Numbered from the stretch's first letter, positions 41,671-51,559 are shown. The stretch is 64,000 nt of DNA from Craterilacuibacter sp. RT1T (GCF_023502145.1 NZ_JAMFLI010000002.1:248001-312000); one strand, 5' to 3'. The notes: a model not told the origin generated them from the letters alone. Made by a program: numbers and translations.

Positions 41671-43225
41671 GGGTGATCGGGTCTACCTTGGCTCTTTCCA
41701 TGTTGGTCGTGAATGAATGCCGTAGCGAGTGAAAAGACAGGTTTTCTCCCTGTACCCCTGCGCGTAGATAGAGGCTGTGGGATTTGTCAGGATGCCCATT
41801 AAACCAATTGGATACATTCCCTCCGTAGCCGTTGTGGGTCATCTTTAGTTCCAGGAATAGCCTAGGACTACCCTGCATGGCGACTTCAAGGGCAAACTCT
41901 ACGAATCCTAGGCGTAGCAATTCTGGATGAATAGGAATGACACGGTTGCCTGCCTTGGATTTCGTCTTCTTGGTGTCATCGTTCTGCTGGCAAATATCTA
42001 TGCACCACACATCATCCAGTTTCTTAATGTCCTGAGGGCGTAGGGATGCTATTTCGTTGACCCTTGCTCCTGTGTAGTAACCCAGTAGGGGTATCCAGAA
42101 GTGGAAGTCATGCACCGTTGCCGTACCCCTGCTAACTGGCTTTGGTGTGCGCTTTTCGGCAATACACTTGAAGATCAGGCGCAATTCATCGTTGGTGAAA
42201 GCATTCCTTTCCTCTGAGGCTTTCCCGGTACTGGTCTTGCCTAAGCCTTCTGCAATGTTCTTTTTGATAAGGCCGTTGATCTCTGCCCATTTGAGGATGG
42301 AAGACAGGCGGTTAGTATGCTTGTTCTGGGTGGTTATGCTCATGAGGGCACTAGGGGCGTGCTCCATCAGGGCAAGTTCTTTGAGGTCTTTGGTATCAGG
42401 GAATCGTTTGCTGGCCTGTGCGGGGTAGTTGCTTATCAACTCTGAGACCTGAACAAAGTCTTTACGGGTCAAGGTATCGACAGGCTGGGGCGGTACAAGC
42501 GCAATCAGGACACGAATCAGGGCTTCTGTTTCAAGTTCGGTCTTGTCAGTCCATTTGCCCTTCATCTTTTGTTCGTGTGTGTACTGCTCTGCAAGCTGGG
42601 TAAAGGTATAACCGTTACTACTAGGCGCTTCTGGGGCTGCAGTAGGGGCTTGCTGGGTAGCTTGAGGTATGGCTGGTGGTGGCTCTTTAAAGGCGTCTGC
42701 AAGGGCAGCTATAGACCCTGAGGCTCCATGCGTAGCGAGATGAACTAAGGGCATGGCATTGCCTTGCATCTTGGCTAGCGTAGCTTTGTTGATCTCAAGC
42801 TGGGCATGCATCTTGATGAAGTCTTCAGGATCCCCTGTAGCCCGTTCTATCTTCCTTTGCAGGCACTCGTTAGCCCATCTGAGGTTGTCTAAATCGTCTA
42901 TCGCATCATCAGATATAAAGGTGCGCAACGTGTCCTTCGCATCCTCTCTGAGTTCCTGCATGATTTCTTTAAGGCGCTGCTGGGTGGTAATGGGCATGAC
43001 TGTTGCGGCTGTAAATCGTCTTGATAATGATTTGCTAATTCTACTGGAAAGCCCCTTAGCTGTCCTTCGGTCGCCTGTACGGAGACTTAGGGTGACTTCG
43101 CCTAGCTGTGGGAATACTTGTCGGAAGTAATAGGAAGCCCCTCTGAGTCTGAGGTGTTGTGCAAACTCGTCTGGCTTGAAGCGAAGGGAGGGTAGGGCGG
43201 AAGCTGAAAATGAAAAAGCTCCCAT
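41504..43225 (-). CDS. Tyrosine recombinase (island integrase)
   Basis: A large integrase of about 573 residues that should recombine the 17-bp att repeats. With the start at 43225 the catalytic residues are Arg388 (YTGARVNEI), His499 and Arg502 (FHSLRHSFTT), His525 (LVGHTMDD) and Tyr535 (MTYGRYSKG). The N-terminal arm-type region has LRLRGASYYFRQVFP, and a Pro/Ala-rich linker lies near residue 190. ATG 43225 has AAGGAG close by. The frame is open to a TTG at 43330, 12 bp from the tRNA, which would add 35 residues with a CPEC pair. It sits right beside the tRNA, as usual for this class. Confidence 0.93.
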   Translation of the reverse strand: MGAFSFSASALPSLRFKPDEFAQHLRLRGASYYFRQVFPQLGEVTLSLRTGDRRTAKGLSSRISKSLSRRFTAATVMPITTQQRLKEIMQELREDAKDTLRTFISDDAIDDLDNLRWANECLQRKIERATGDPEDFIKMHAQLEINKATLAKMQGNAMPLVHLATHGASGSIAALADAFKEPPPAIPQATQQAPTAAPEAPSSNGYTFTQLAEQYTHEQKMKGKWTDKTELETEALIRVLIALVPPQPVDTLTRKDFVQVSELISNYPAQASKRFPDTKDLKELALMEHAPSALMSITTQNKHTNRLSSILKWAEINGLIKKNIAEGLGKTSTGKASEERNAFTNDELRLIFKCIAEKRTPKPVSRGTATVHDFHFWIPLLGYYTGARVNEIASLRPQDIKKLDDVWCIDICQQNDDTKKTKSKAGNRVIPIHPELLRLGFVEFALEVAMQGSPRLFLELKMTHNGYGGNVSNWFNGHPDKSHSLYLRAGVQGENLSFHSLRHSFTTNMERAKVDPITLKRLVGHTMDDMTYGRYSKGIDPKMALEELSKLPSLSSDLLEPFEIWRASQGHGR

Positions 43226-43341
43226 GACTCCTTCGTGGACTCCATCATGATCGCCTTTCGGTTGGATCACTTTGGAACACTCTGGGCATGAGAGCCTTAA
43301 GGTTGTTGAACTATTATGACTATTCAACAACTTACATACGG

Positions 43342-43417
<76 letters not shown>

Positions 43418-43428
43418 TTAGGTGAAGA

Positions 43429-43457
43429 ATTATGCCCTGATTTTTTTTATTTGGCAA
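43429..43457 (-). promoter_or_regulatory. tRNA-Thr promoter
   Basis: On the minus strand TTGCCA (43457-43452), a 17-bp spacer with an A-tract, then CATAAT (43434-43429), 11 bp before the tRNA 5' end. Confidence 0.7.
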
Positions 43458-43471
43458 GCCCGGTAATTGTT

Positions 43472-43918
43472 TTATTTTTTTCTGGTGTTTGCTCGTTTGT
43501 GCTTCTTGGCGCTTGCTAGCTGTTTTTTATTGCCTTTGGTCGCGCCGGATAGCTTACGTTTGCTTGAGGTCCGGTTTTTTTTGAGTGTGTCTTTTTTGTG
43601 TGACGAAAGCTGAGTCCTGCTGCTTGCTTTGCTTGTCGTAGCTTGTTTTTTGCTGCTTACACGCTTGCCGGTACGTTGCTGGGCAGGCTTTTTTGCTTTG
43701 GCTTTGCGTGTGCTGATGCTTTGGGTTTTGCTGGCTTGATGCCTGTTGACCGTCTTGCGGGTCAGGATTTTGCTGGGCTTTGTTTGCGCAGCTGTGGCAC
43801 GTTTTGTGCTGTGTGTGATTTGCGTATCACCCGGCAGAGGCAGGTCTTCTGCCTGGGCGGTAAAGGGACTGAATAAGGCGAACGAGACCAGAGCAGCAAA
43901 AAAAGTACGGAAGCGCAT
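43472..43918 (-). CDS. Secreted Lys/Ser/Thr-rich basic protein
   Basis: A 148-residue protein with a signal peptide (FFAALVSFALFSPFTAQA, cleavage near residue 23) and a mature part made almost only of Lys, Ser, Thr, Ala, Arg and Gln, without hydrophobic core or Cys. It is therefore intrinsically disordered and strongly positively charged. Such proteins may bind DNA, lipopolysaccharide or acidic polymers in the periplasm, but no family is recognised. It lies upstream of the tRNA on the same strand. Confidence 0.7.
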   Translation of the reverse strand: MRFRTFFAALVSFALFSPFTAQAEDLPLPGDTQITHSTKRATAAQTKPSKILTRKTVNRHQASKTQSISTRKAKAKKPAQQRTGKRVSSKKQATTSKASSRTQLSSHKKDTLKKNRTSSKRKLSGATKGNKKQLASAKKHKRANTRKK

Positions 43919-43965
43919 GAAAGTAATGGTATTTGGGTGAAGGTTGGAATGTTATGCCAATGCAT

Positions 43966-43994
43966 TGTGATGTGACGGACACGTTGTTATAGTA
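43966..43994 (+). promoter_or_regulatory. Promoter of the amino-acid ABC transporter genes
   Basis: TTGTGA (43966-43971), a 17-bp spacer, then TATAGT (43989-43994), 55 bp upstream of the binding-protein start. Confidence 0.55.
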
Positions 43995-44048
43995 ACACGC
44001 AGGGCCGTTGCGCCTTGTTATGTTACCAAACCTGAGGGGACATAGAAG

Positions 44049-44861
44049 ATGAAGCAAACAAGAAGAAGTGTTCTGGCAACCCTGTTGATGGGGTCGCTGT
44101 TTCTGGTCGGTTGTGGCCAGAAACAAGATGCTCAAACGCAAGATGGTGCAGGCGCGCCACAAGCGGGCGCAGAAGTGAAAACCTATGTGGTGGGGTCTGA
44201 TGCGGCCTATGCGCCCTTCGAGTTCCAGAACGATAAGGGCGAGGTGGTCGGTTTTGATATGGATGTCCTCAATGCCGTTGCTGAAAAAGGCGGCTTCAAG
44301 GTTAAGGTCATCAATACGCCATGGGAAGGTATTTTTGCCACGCTGGAGCAGGGGGATCGCGACATTATTGTGTCCTCGGTGACGATTACCGATGAGCGCA
44401 AGCAGTCGATGGATTTCTCTTCGCCTTATTTTGAGGCGCGCCAGTTGATTGCAACCGGCAAGGGTGGAGAGTCGATCAAGTCGTTTCAGGATCTGAAGGG
44501 CAAGAAGGTCGCCGTGCAGACCGGCACAACTGGCGATGAGGTGGTGCAGAACCTGCTGGGCAAGACGAGTGTTGATATCAAGCGCTTCGAGAGTACGCCT
44601 TTGGCACTGAAGGAGCTTGAGAACGGTGGTGTGCAGGCGGTGGTTGGAGACAATGGCGTAGTGCAGAACTATGTGTCCAATAATCCGGCTAGCAATCTGC
44701 GTATGGTTGAGGATACCCAAAGCTTCCAGCCGGAGTTTTACGGTATGGCGGTGAAGAAGGGTAATCAGGCCTTGTTGGATAAGCTGAATGCAGGTATTCA
44801 GGCTATCAAGTCTGACGGGACATATGACAAGATTCACGCCAAGTACTTTGGTGCCAAGTAA
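44049..44861 (+). CDS. Amino-acid ABC transporter substrate-binding lipoprotein
   Basis: A 270-residue periplasmic binding protein of the SBP_bac_3 family. The lipoprotein signal ends in FLVGC (Cys near residue 21). The mature domain has YVVGSDAAYAPFEFQND near residue 46, DERKQSMDFSSPYF near 117 and a closing DKIHAKYFG. The pattern is that of basic or polar amino-acid binders (ArgT/ArtJ/GlnH type); the exact ligand is not clear. It is followed by a hairpin and the permease gene. Confidence 0.9.
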   Translation: MKQTRRSVLATLLMGSLFLVGCGQKQDAQTQDGAGAPQAGAEVKTYVVGSDAAYAPFEFQNDKGEVVGFDMDVLNAVAEKGGFKVKVINTPWEGIFATLEQGDRDIIVSSVTITDERKQSMDFSSPYFEARQLIATGKGGESIKSFQDLKGKKVAVQTGTTGDEVVQNLLGKTSVDIKRFESTPLALKELENGGVQAVVGDNGVVQNYVSNNPASNLRMVEDTQSFQPEFYGMAVKKGNQALLDKLNAGIQAIKSDGTYDKIHAKYFGAK

Positions 44862-44872
44862 TTAGATGTAAG

Positions 44873-44897
44873 GGCCGGCATGGTGTTTGTGCCGGCC
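44873..44897 (+). other. Intercistronic hairpin between binding protein and permease
   Basis: GGCCGGCA (44873-44880) and TGCCGGCC (44890-44897) form a perfect 8-bp stem without a T-run. In similar transporter operons such hairpins protect the upstream message, so that more binding protein than permease is made. Confidence 0.5.
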
Positions 44898-44918
44898 TGT
44901 GCACTCTCGGAGAAGAGT

Positions 44919-45662
44919 ATGGAAATGCGTTGGGGAATGATTGTTGAGTATGCACCGCTGTTTATCGACGGCGCTGTAATGACTCTGGTTATCACCTTGA
45001 TTGCGGTGGTGTTTGGTAGCCTGATTGGCTTGTTTATGGGGATGGCGCGTCTGGCTTCGGCGCCGCATGGCTTTGCCCGGTTTTTTCTTGAGTACTTCGT
45101 CAAGTGGCCAGCCACGGCCTATGTGACATTTTTCCGTGGTACGCCCTTGTTTGTCCAGATCTTGCTGGCACACTTTGCCTTGATGCCGGCTTTGATTCAT
45201 CCGGTTGATGGTCTGCTGATTGATGGCGATTTGGCGCGCGAAATTCGTCAGAACTACGGTGCTTTCATTTCCGGATTGTTGGCGCTAACGCTGAATGCGG
45301 GTGCATACATTACCGAGATTTTCCGTGCTGGTATCCAGTCCATTGACAAGGGGCAGGTTGAGGCCGCACGTTCACTGGGGCTGACTTATGGTCAGGCCAT
45401 GCGCTTTGTGGTGGTGCCGCAGGCGTTTCGTCGCATGTTGCCGCCTTTGGGGAACGAGGCAATCATGCTGCTTAAGGATTCGTCGCTGGTGTCCGCCATC
45501 GGCTTGGCTGAGCTGGCTTTTGCTGCACGTACGGTGGCGGGCGTGTACTCGCGCTATTGGGAGCCGTATCTGACCATCTCGTTTATGTATCTGGCGCTCA
45601 CCATGCTGATGGCTTGGGGTCTGTCCCGCTTGGAAAAACACTACCAGCTTGCTTCCCGCTGA
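44919..45662 (+). CDS. Amino-acid ABC transporter permease
   Basis: A 247-residue inner-membrane permease of the HisM/GlnP family with about five membrane segments. The EAA loop that contacts the ATPase is EAARSLGLTYGQAMRF near residues 147-162, followed by VVPQAFRRMLPPLGNE. ATG 44919 has GGAGAAGAG upstream; the longer open frame to 44880 would run through the intercistronic hairpin. No ATP-binding gene follows, so the ATPase must be encoded elsewhere. Confidence 0.92.
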   Translation: MEMRWGMIVEYAPLFIDGAVMTLVITLIAVVFGSLIGLFMGMARLASAPHGFARFFLEYFVKWPATAYVTFFRGTPLFVQILLAHFALMPALIHPVDGLLIDGDLAREIRQNYGAFISGLLALTLNAGAYITEIFRAGIQSIDKGQVEAARSLGLTYGQAMRFVVVPQAFRRMLPPLGNEAIMLLKDSSLVSAIGLAELAFAARTVAGVYSRYWEPYLTISFMYLALTMLMAWGLSRLEKHYQLASR

Positions 45663-45686
45663 GCCAACTGCGTCATTGTTGCACTA

Positions 45687-45710
45687 GGGCCGGCCTTGCG
45701 TCGGCCTTTT
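45687..45710 (+). terminator. Terminator after the permease gene
   Basis: GGGCCG (45687-45692) pairs with CGGCCT (45702-45707), including one G-T pair, followed by TTTT. Confidence 0.55.
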
Positions 45711-45792
45711 GCTTGGCTGCGGCATGCGCCGGGGGCGTTGCCATGGTAGAATGACCCTCTATTGCCATCAAAAGAAGACAGTGCGCTAACCC

Positions 45793-48429
45793 ATGACAGA
45801 TCAGCTTTTCGCCAAGGAAACGATCCCGGTCAGCCTGGAAGAAGAAATGCGTCGCTCCTACCTCGATTACGCCATGAGCGTGATCGTGGGACGCGCCCTT
45901 CCGGATGTCCGTGACGGCCTCAAGCCGGTGCACCGCCGTGTGCTTTTTGCCATGCACGAACTTTCCAATGACTGGAATCGTGCCTACAAAAAATCCGCCC
46001 GTATTGTCGGCGATGTGATCGGTAAGTATCACCCGCACGGCGACATCGCTGTATACGACACCATCGTCCGCATGGCGCAGGATTTTTCGCTGCGTTATCC
46101 GCTGGTTGATGGTCAGGGCAACTTCGGTTCGGTCGATGGCGACAACGCCGCCGCGATGCGATATACCGAAATCCGTATGGCGCGCATCGCGCACGAACTC
46201 TTGTCCGATCTCGAAAAAGAAACCGTCGATTTCGGTCCTAACTACGACGGCTCGGAGCACGAGCCGCTGGTCATGCCGGCCAAGATTCCCAACCTGCTGA
46301 TTAACGGCAGTTCGGGTATTGCGGTGGGTATGGCGACCAATATCCCTCCGCATAACCTGAATGAAGTGATCGATGGCTGCCTGGCTTTGCTTGGCAATGC
46401 CGAGATCACCATCGACGAGCTGATCGATATCATTCCTGCGCCGGACTTTCCGACGGCGGGCATCATCTATGGCGTAGCCGGCGTCAAGGAGGGCTACCGT
46501 ACCGGGCGTGGTCGCGTGATTATGCGTGCCCGCGCGCACTTTGAAGACATCGGCAAGGGCGACCGCCAGGCGATTATCGTCGACGAGTTGCCGTACCAGG
46601 TCAATAAAGCGCGTCTGCTGGAGCGCATCAGCGAGCTGGTGCGTGAAAAGCTGATCGAGGGCATTTCTGACCTGCGTGACGAGTCGGACAAATCCGGCAT
46701 GCGCATGGTGATCGAGCTTAAGCGCGGCGAAATGCCCGAGGTGGTGCTTAACCAGCTGTATAAGCTGACCCAGCTGCAAGATAGCTTCGGTATGAATATG
46801 GTGGCACTGGTCGATGGCCAGCCGCGCCTGTTGAACCTTAAGCAGATGCTGGACGAGTTCCTGCGTCACCGCCGTGAAGTCATCACTCGCCGTACCATTT
46901 TCGAGCTGAAAAAAGCGCGTGACCGTGGCCATATTCTCGAAGGTTTGGCCGTTGCCCTGTCTAACGTCGATGAAATCATCGCGCTGATCAAGGCTTCCGA
47001 GGCGCCGCCGCTGGCGAAAGCCGGCCTGATGGCACGCCCATGGCGCTCGTCGCTGGTTGAGGACATGCTGTCGCGTGTCGATCAGACGATGGCGCGTCCG
47101 GAAACCTTGTCGCCGGAATACGGCTTGAAGGACGATGGTTACCATCTGTCCGACATTCAGGCGCAGGCCATTCTGGAGCTGCGTTTGCAACGTCTGACCG
47201 GGCTTGAGCAGGACAAGATCGTTGGCGAATATCGCGAAATCATGGATGTGATTCTGGATTTGATCGATATTCTGGCGCATCCGGAGCGGGTGAACCAGAT
47301 TATTGCCGACGAGATGAACGCGATCAAAACCCAGTTTGGGGATGCGCGCCGCTCCGAGATCGAGCCTTTCGGTGCCGACATCAATATCGAAGACCTGATT
47401 ACGCCGCAGGATATGGTGGTCACGATTTCGCACACCGGTTATATCAAGGCGCAGCCGGTAGGCGACTACCAGAGCCAGCGTCGCGGTGGCCGTGGCAAGC
47501 TGGCGGCAGCGACCAAGGATGCCGACTTTGTCGAAACCCTGTTTGTTGCCAATACCCACGACTTCCTGCTGTGCTACTCGAGTCTGGGGCGCTGTTACTG
47601 GATCAAGGTCTATAACGTGCCGCAGGGCGGGCGTACCAGTCGCGGCAAGCCCATGGTGAATGTCTTGGCGCTGGCCGAGGGCGAGCGCATCAATGCGGTG
47701 TTGCCGGTGAAAGAGTTCCGCGAAGACCAGTATGTCTTTATGGCGACCGGCAACGGTACCGTGAAGAAGACGCCGCTGACCGATTTCTCCCGTCCGCGGA
47801 CTTCCGGCATTATCGCGGTGAATCTGGACGAAGGCGACAAGCTGATCGGTGTGGCGCTGACCGGCGGCGACGACGAGGTGATGTTGTTCTCCGATGCCGG
47901 CAAGTCGGTACGCTTCAACGAAAATGCCGTGCGCGCCATGGGGCGTAATGCGACCGGCGTACGCGGCATGGCCTTGCAGGACGGCCAGCAGGTGATTTCG
48001 CTACTGGTGACCACGGCCGAAGAACAGCAGGTGCTGACTGCCACTGAAAATGGCTACGGCAAGCGTACGCCAGTTGGTGATTACCGCCTGACCAGCCGCG
48101 GCACGCAGGGCGTGATCGCCATCGATACCGGCGAGCGTAACGGCAAGCTGGTGGCGGCGACACTGGTTGAAGAATCAGATGACGTGATGCTGATCACCAC
48201 CGGCGGCGTCCTGATCCGTACCAAGGTATCGCAAGTACGCGAAACCGGTCGTGCAGCGCAGGGTGTACGCCTGATCAATCTGGATGAAGGCGAGAAGCTG
48301 ATCGGTCTGGAAAAAGTGGCCGAGGCTGAAGTCGAAGCGGATGCCGAACTGGAAGAGGGACTGGACGCTGCCGGCACCACCGATAGTGTTGCCGCACCAG
48401 AAACGCCAGACGAAGGCGTTAGCGAATGA
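45793..48429 (+). CDS. gyrA: DNA gyrase subunit A
   Basis: An 878-residue type II topoisomerase subunit that cuts and rejoins DNA to introduce negative supercoils. The catalytic Tyr124 lies in [10 protein letters not shown]. The quinolone-binding segment reads [11 protein letters not shown], with Ile85 at the position of E. coli Ser83, while the Asp equivalent to Asp87 is kept (Asp89). The C-terminal beta-pinwheel has six blades and a Gyrase box (QRRGGRG near 561). The tail is acidic ([13 protein letters not shown]). The stop overlaps the next start by ATGA, so the first thioesterase is co-translated. Confidence 0.98.
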   Translation: MTDQLFAKETIPVSLEEEMRRSYLDYAMSVIVGRALPDVRDGLKPVHRRVLFAMHELSNDWNRAYKKSARIVGDVIGKYHPHGDIAVYDTIVRMAQDFSLRYPLVDGQGNFGSVDGDNAAAMRYTEIRMARIAHELLSDLEKETVDFGPNYDGSEHEPLVMPAKIPNLLINGSSGIAVGMATNIPPHNLNEVIDGCLALLGNAEITIDELIDIIPAPDFPTAGIIYGVAGVKEGYRTGRGRVIMRARAHFEDIGKGDRQAIIVDELPYQVNKARLLERISELVREKLIEGISDLRDESDKSGMRMVIELKRGEMPEVVLNQLYKLTQLQDSFGMNMVALVDGQPRLLNLKQMLDEFLRHRREVITRRTIFELKKARDRGHILEGLAVALSNVDEIIALIKASEAPPLAKAGLMARPWRSSLVEDMLSRVDQTMARPETLSPEYGLKDDGYHLSDIQAQAILELRLQRLTGLEQDKIVGEYREIMDVILDLIDILAHPERVNQIIADEMNAIKTQFGDARRSEIEPFGADINIEDLITPQDMVVTISHTGYIKAQPVGDYQSQRRGGRGKLAAATKDADFVETLFVANTHDFLLCYSSLGRCYWIKVYNVPQGGRTSRGKPMVNVLALAEGERINAVLPVKEFREDQYVFMATGNGTVKKTPLTDFSRPRTSGIIAVNLDEGDKLIGVALTGGDDEVMLFSDAGKSVRFNENAVRAMGRNATGVRGMALQDGQQVISLLVTTAEEQQVLTATENGYGKRTPVGDYRLTSRGTQGVIAIDTGERNGKLVAATLVEESDDVMLITTGGVLIRTKVSQVRETGRAAQGVRLINLDEGEKLIGLEKVAEAEVEADAELEEGLDAAGTTDSVAAPETPDEGVSE

Positions 48430-48893
48430 GTACCCGCCCCATCAATCCTAAGGTTATGGAGACGATGGGGCAACTCTTCGTATCCTTACCGCATTGCCAG
48501 ACGCTGGGCATGCAGTGGGTCGGCGTCGAAGGGCGCAAACCCACACTCAAAATAGAATGGCGCGAAGATCTGGTCGGCAATCCGGCCAGCGGCGTGATCC
48601 ACGGCGGGGTGATTACCTCGCTGGTGGATACGACCAGTGCCATTGCCGTTACCGCCAATCTGCCCGATTTCGAAACGATCGCTACGCTAGACTTGCGTAT
48701 CGATTATCTGACTGCCGCCAAACCCGGCAAACCCATCTTCTGTACTGCCGAATGCTATCGTCTGGCAGGCCAGGTCGCCTTTACCCGTGCCATTTGTTAT
48801 CAGGATAGTGTGGACGCCCCCATCGCCCACGGTGTGGCTACGTTTATGCGAGATTCCAGCCGGGTGCCCATGGTGGAAGGGGGTAAGGCATGA
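48426..48893 (+). CDS. Hotdog-fold thioesterase, PaaI type (first of pair)
   Basis: A 155-residue hotdog protein, probably hydrolysing acyl- or aryl-CoA. The key segment is [23 protein letters not shown] (residues about 51-73), where HGG and the downstream Asp are typical of PaaI-like enzymes. The start overlaps the gyrA stop (ATGA), and the stop overlaps the next start in the same way. The link with gyrA is likely only transcriptional. Confidence 0.85.
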   Translation: MSTRPINPKVMETMGQLFVSLPHCQTLGMQWVGVEGRKPTLKIEWREDLVGNPASGVIHGGVITSLVDTTSAIAVTANLPDFETIATLDLRIDYLTAAKPGKPIFCTAECYRLAGQVAFTRAICYQDSVDAPIAHGVATFMRDSSRVPMVEGGKA

Positions 48894-49333
48894 GCGCCTT
48901 TATGCAACGCTTCGCCAGTCTGCGGGAAGCGGGTGATTGTGCCGCCATTATCGAAGCCATTCCCTATGCCCGCCTGATGGGCGTCGAGTTTTGCGAACAG
49001 CCCGAGGGTGAATTGCTGTTTTCCTTGCCGTTTCACACGCGCAATATTGGCAACACCATGTTGCCGGCACTGCATGGCGGCCTGATCGGCGGTTTTCTGG
49101 AAAATGCGGCACTGATCCATCTGATCTGGAATCGTGATTCGCTGGAAGCGCCGAAGATCGTTGATTTCTCGCTCGATTACCTGCGCTCGGCAAGGGCGCA
49201 GACCTTGTATGCCCGTTGTGAAATAACCAAGCAGGGCAAGCGGGTTGCCCATGTATTGATAGAAGCCTGGCAGGAAGACCGGGCCAAACCTGTTGCCGTC
49301 GCGCGCGCGCACTTTTTGCTGACGACAGGCTGA
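48890..49333 (+). CDS. Hotdog-fold thioesterase, PaaI type (second of pair)
   Basis: A 147-residue relative of the preceding protein, with LPALHGGLIGGFLENAALI at about residues 57-75 in place of the first protein's [11 protein letters not shown]. The catalytic acid is Glu rather than Asp. The two could form a heteromer or act on different acyl-CoAs. It overlaps the first gene by 4 bp. A good ribosome-binding site for serC follows. Confidence 0.83.
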   Translation: MSAFMQRFASLREAGDCAAIIEAIPYARLMGVEFCEQPEGELLFSLPFHTRNIGNTMLPALHGGLIGGFLENAALIHLIWNRDSLEAPKIVDFSLDYLRSARAQTLYARCEITKQGKRVAHVLIEAWQEDRAKPVAVARAHFLLTTG

Positions 49334-49359
49334 AACCGATAAGACAAAGGAAGCGGTCC

Positions 49360-50445
49360 ATGACGAAGCTGTTCAACTTTTCTGCAGGTCCTGCGGTGCT
49401 GCCGCATGCCGTCCTGGCCGAGGCACAGGCCGATATGCTGGACTGGCATGGTTCAGGTATGTCGGTGATGGAAATGAGCCATCGCGGACGCGAATTCATG
49501 GAGATCATTCATGATGCCGAGCAGGATCTCAGGCAGTTGATGGCGGTGCCGGCAGGTTATAAGGTGCTGTTTTTGCAAGGGGGCGCCTCGCAACAGTTTG
49601 CCATGGTGCCGATGAATCTGCTGGCGGGCAAAGCCTCGGCCGATTATGTGAATACCGGGCATTGGTCCAAGCTGGCGATCAAGGAGGCCTCGCGTTTTGC
49701 CAAGGTGAATGTGGTCGCCAGCGCCGAAGATCGGGGTTTTAGCTATGTGCCGGATCAAAGCGTCTGGCAGTGCGACCCCGAGGCGGCTTATCTGCACTAC
49801 ACCTCGAACGAGACGATAGGGGGCGTGCAGTTCCCCTTTGTGCCGGATGCCGGCAAGGTGCCGCTGGTGTGTGATATGTCCAGTGACTTCCTGTCGCACG
49901 AGATTGATGTGGCCAAATTTGGCCTGATCTATGCCGGTGCGCAAAAGAACATCGGCCCATCCGGTCTGGTGGTGGTGATTGTACGCGAAGACCTGCTGGG
50001 ACACGCGTTGCCGGGTACACCGACCATGCTGGATTATCAGGTGCATGCCAACGCCGACTCGATGTACAACACGCCGCCAACTTATCCTATCTATATCGCC
50101 GGTCTGGTATTCAAGTGGCTGAAAGAGCAGGGCGGGGTCAAGGGTATGGCGGCGCGCAATAGCGAGAAGGCCGGGCTTTTGTATCATGCCATCGCGTCCA
50201 GCAATGGTTTTTATTCGACCCATGTGGCCGAGGCTGACCGCTCGCAGATGAATGTGGTGTTCCGCCTGAAAGATGAGGCGCTAGACGAGGCGTTTGTCGC
50301 CGAAGCCAAAAAGCGGGGGCTGGTGCAGCTCAAGGGTCACCGCGTGGTCGGCGGGATGCGCGCCTCCATCTATAACGCCATGCCTATCGAGGGTGTGAAG
50401 GCGCTGGTTGGTTTTATGGGTGAATTTGCGCATCAGCATGGTTAA
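49360..50445 (+). CDS. serC: Phosphoserine aminotransferase
   Basis: A 361-residue PLP enzyme of serine and pyridoxal phosphate biosynthesis, converting 3-phosphohydroxypyruvate and glutamate to phosphoserine. The N terminus is NFSAGPAVLPHAVL, GGASQQFAMVPMN near residue 73 binds phosphate, and the PLP Lys196 is in YAGAQKNIGPSGL. GGRGFM-type C-terminal GGMRASIYNAMP is present. AAGGAAG precedes the ATG. It ends in a strong terminator. Confidence 0.97.
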   Translation: MTKLFNFSAGPAVLPHAVLAEAQADMLDWHGSGMSVMEMSHRGREFMEIIHDAEQDLRQLMAVPAGYKVLFLQGGASQQFAMVPMNLLAGKASADYVNTGHWSKLAIKEASRFAKVNVVASAEDRGFSYVPDQSVWQCDPEAAYLHYTSNETIGGVQFPFVPDAGKVPLVCDMSSDFLSHEIDVAKFGLIYAGAQKNIGPSGLVVVIVREDLLGHALPGTPTMLDYQVHANADSMYNTPPTYPIYIAGLVFKWLKEQGGVKGMAARNSEKAGLLYHAIASSNGFYSTHVAEADRSQMNVVFRLKDEALDEAFVAEAKKRGLVQLKGHRVVGGMRASIYNAMPIEGVKALVGFMGEFAHQHG

Positions 50446-50466
50446 ATTGCTGACTGTTTTGAAGAG

Positions 50467-50504
50467 CCCACCCCGTGAGTATCCGCAACGGGGTGGGTTT
50501 TTTT
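50467..50504 (+). terminator. serC terminator
   Basis: CCCACCCCGT (50467-50476) and ACGGGGTGGG (50488-50497) form a 10-bp stem, followed by seven T. It may also stop lgt transcripts from the right. Confidence 0.9.
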
Positions 50505-50528
50505 AATGCATTCGGTACGCCAGCAAGT

Positions 50529-51383
50529 CTATTGGCGCGCTTTGCTTTTTCCTGCCCAGGCATATACCAAAATGCCGGTTGCTATCATCGGCAGGCTTAG
50601 CCACTGCCCCATGCTGATGGCGTAGGACTGGCCGAAAATGCCGGCGTCCGGGGTGCGGAAAAACTCGGCGCAGAAGCGGAATACACCGTAGCCCATCAGG
50701 AAGACTGCCGAGACGCGACCCGTGGCGCGCGGTTTGGCACTATAGAGCCAGAGAATGACAAACAGTGCGATGCCTTCCAGCGCAAACTGGTAAAGCTGCG
50801 ACATATGGCGCGGCAGGCCGCCTTGCGTCAGGTAGGTCTGCAGTAGCTCCGGGTATTGCTGAACCCAGTTCATGTCTTCAATTCGCGCCTGCGGAAATAC
50901 CATGGCCCATGGTGCATCGGCGCGGGTCACGCGTCCCCAGAGTTCGCCATTGATAAAATTGCCTACGCGTCCGGCGGCAAGGCCCAAGGGCACCAGGGGT
51001 GCGATAAAATCGGTGATCTGCCAGAAAGTCTGGCCATGGCGGCGGGCGAACAGCCACATGGCAAACAGTACGCCGAGAAAGCCGCCATGAAACGACATGC
51101 CGCCTTTCCATACCATCAGGATTTCAGCCGGATGAGCAAGGTAGTAGCCTGGCTGATAGAACAGCACTTCACCCAGGCGTCCGCCGACGACGACACCCAG
51201 TACGCCGTACATTAGTAGGTCATCCAGCAGTTTTGGGGTCATGAAGCTATGGCCGGCCTTAATGCGGACATTGCCCAGCCAGATAAAACACATGAAACCC
51301 ACTAAGTACATTAAACCGTACCAATGGATGGCGAGTGGTCCCAGGTGGATAGCCACCGGGTCGAATTGCGGATGAATGAGCAT
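50529..51383 (-). CDS. lgt: Prolipoprotein diacylglyceryl transferase
   Basis: A 284-residue inner-membrane enzyme that attaches diacylglycerol to the lipobox Cys of prolipoproteins, the first step of lipoprotein maturation. Seven membrane segments are predicted. The signature [14 protein letters not shown] lies near residue 139, and [15 protein letters not shown] near 95 holds the essential His. It is transcribed divergently from ilvD. The window encodes several lipoproteins that would be its substrates (EpsD, the lyase-like protein, both ABC binding proteins). Confidence 0.96.
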   Translation of the reverse strand: MLIHPQFDPVAIHLGPLAIHWYGLMYLVGFMCFIWLGNVRIKAGHSFMTPKLLDDLLMYGVLGVVVGGRLGEVLFYQPGYYLAHPAEILMVWKGGMSFHGGFLGVLFAMWLFARRHGQTFWQITDFIAPLVPLGLAAGRVGNFINGELWGRVTRADAPWAMVFPQARIEDMNWVQQYPELLQTYLTQGGLPRHMSQLYQFALEGIALFVILWLYSAKPRATGRVSAVFLMGYGVFRFCAEFFRTPDAGIFGQSYAISMGQWLSLPMIATGILVYAWAGKSKARQ

Positions 51384-51559
51384 TTGTCAGGTGGTGTGCG
51401 AATGGGGTAAAAGGAGTGTGACGAAATTATACGTAAAAGTGTTCCCCCGTGCCTCGCTTCCTACCCCGGAGTGGGCACGATGCCTCAACGCAAGGTGGTG
51501 CCGGTGCACAATGCCGGCCGGAGGAATGCCGGACTCAGATCGAACCTCAAGGAAAAAGC

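Noticed and set aside
45673-47559. 628-codon open frame on the minus strand
   Set aside because: It is the antisense of gyrA, His/Gln/Arg-rich and without a ribosome-binding site, as expected from the codon bias of a highly conserved gene.
51384-51559. Riboswitch or attenuator before ilvD
   Set aside because: A 6-bp hairpin is present but there is no terminator, no leader peptide rich in branched-chain codons and no known motif.
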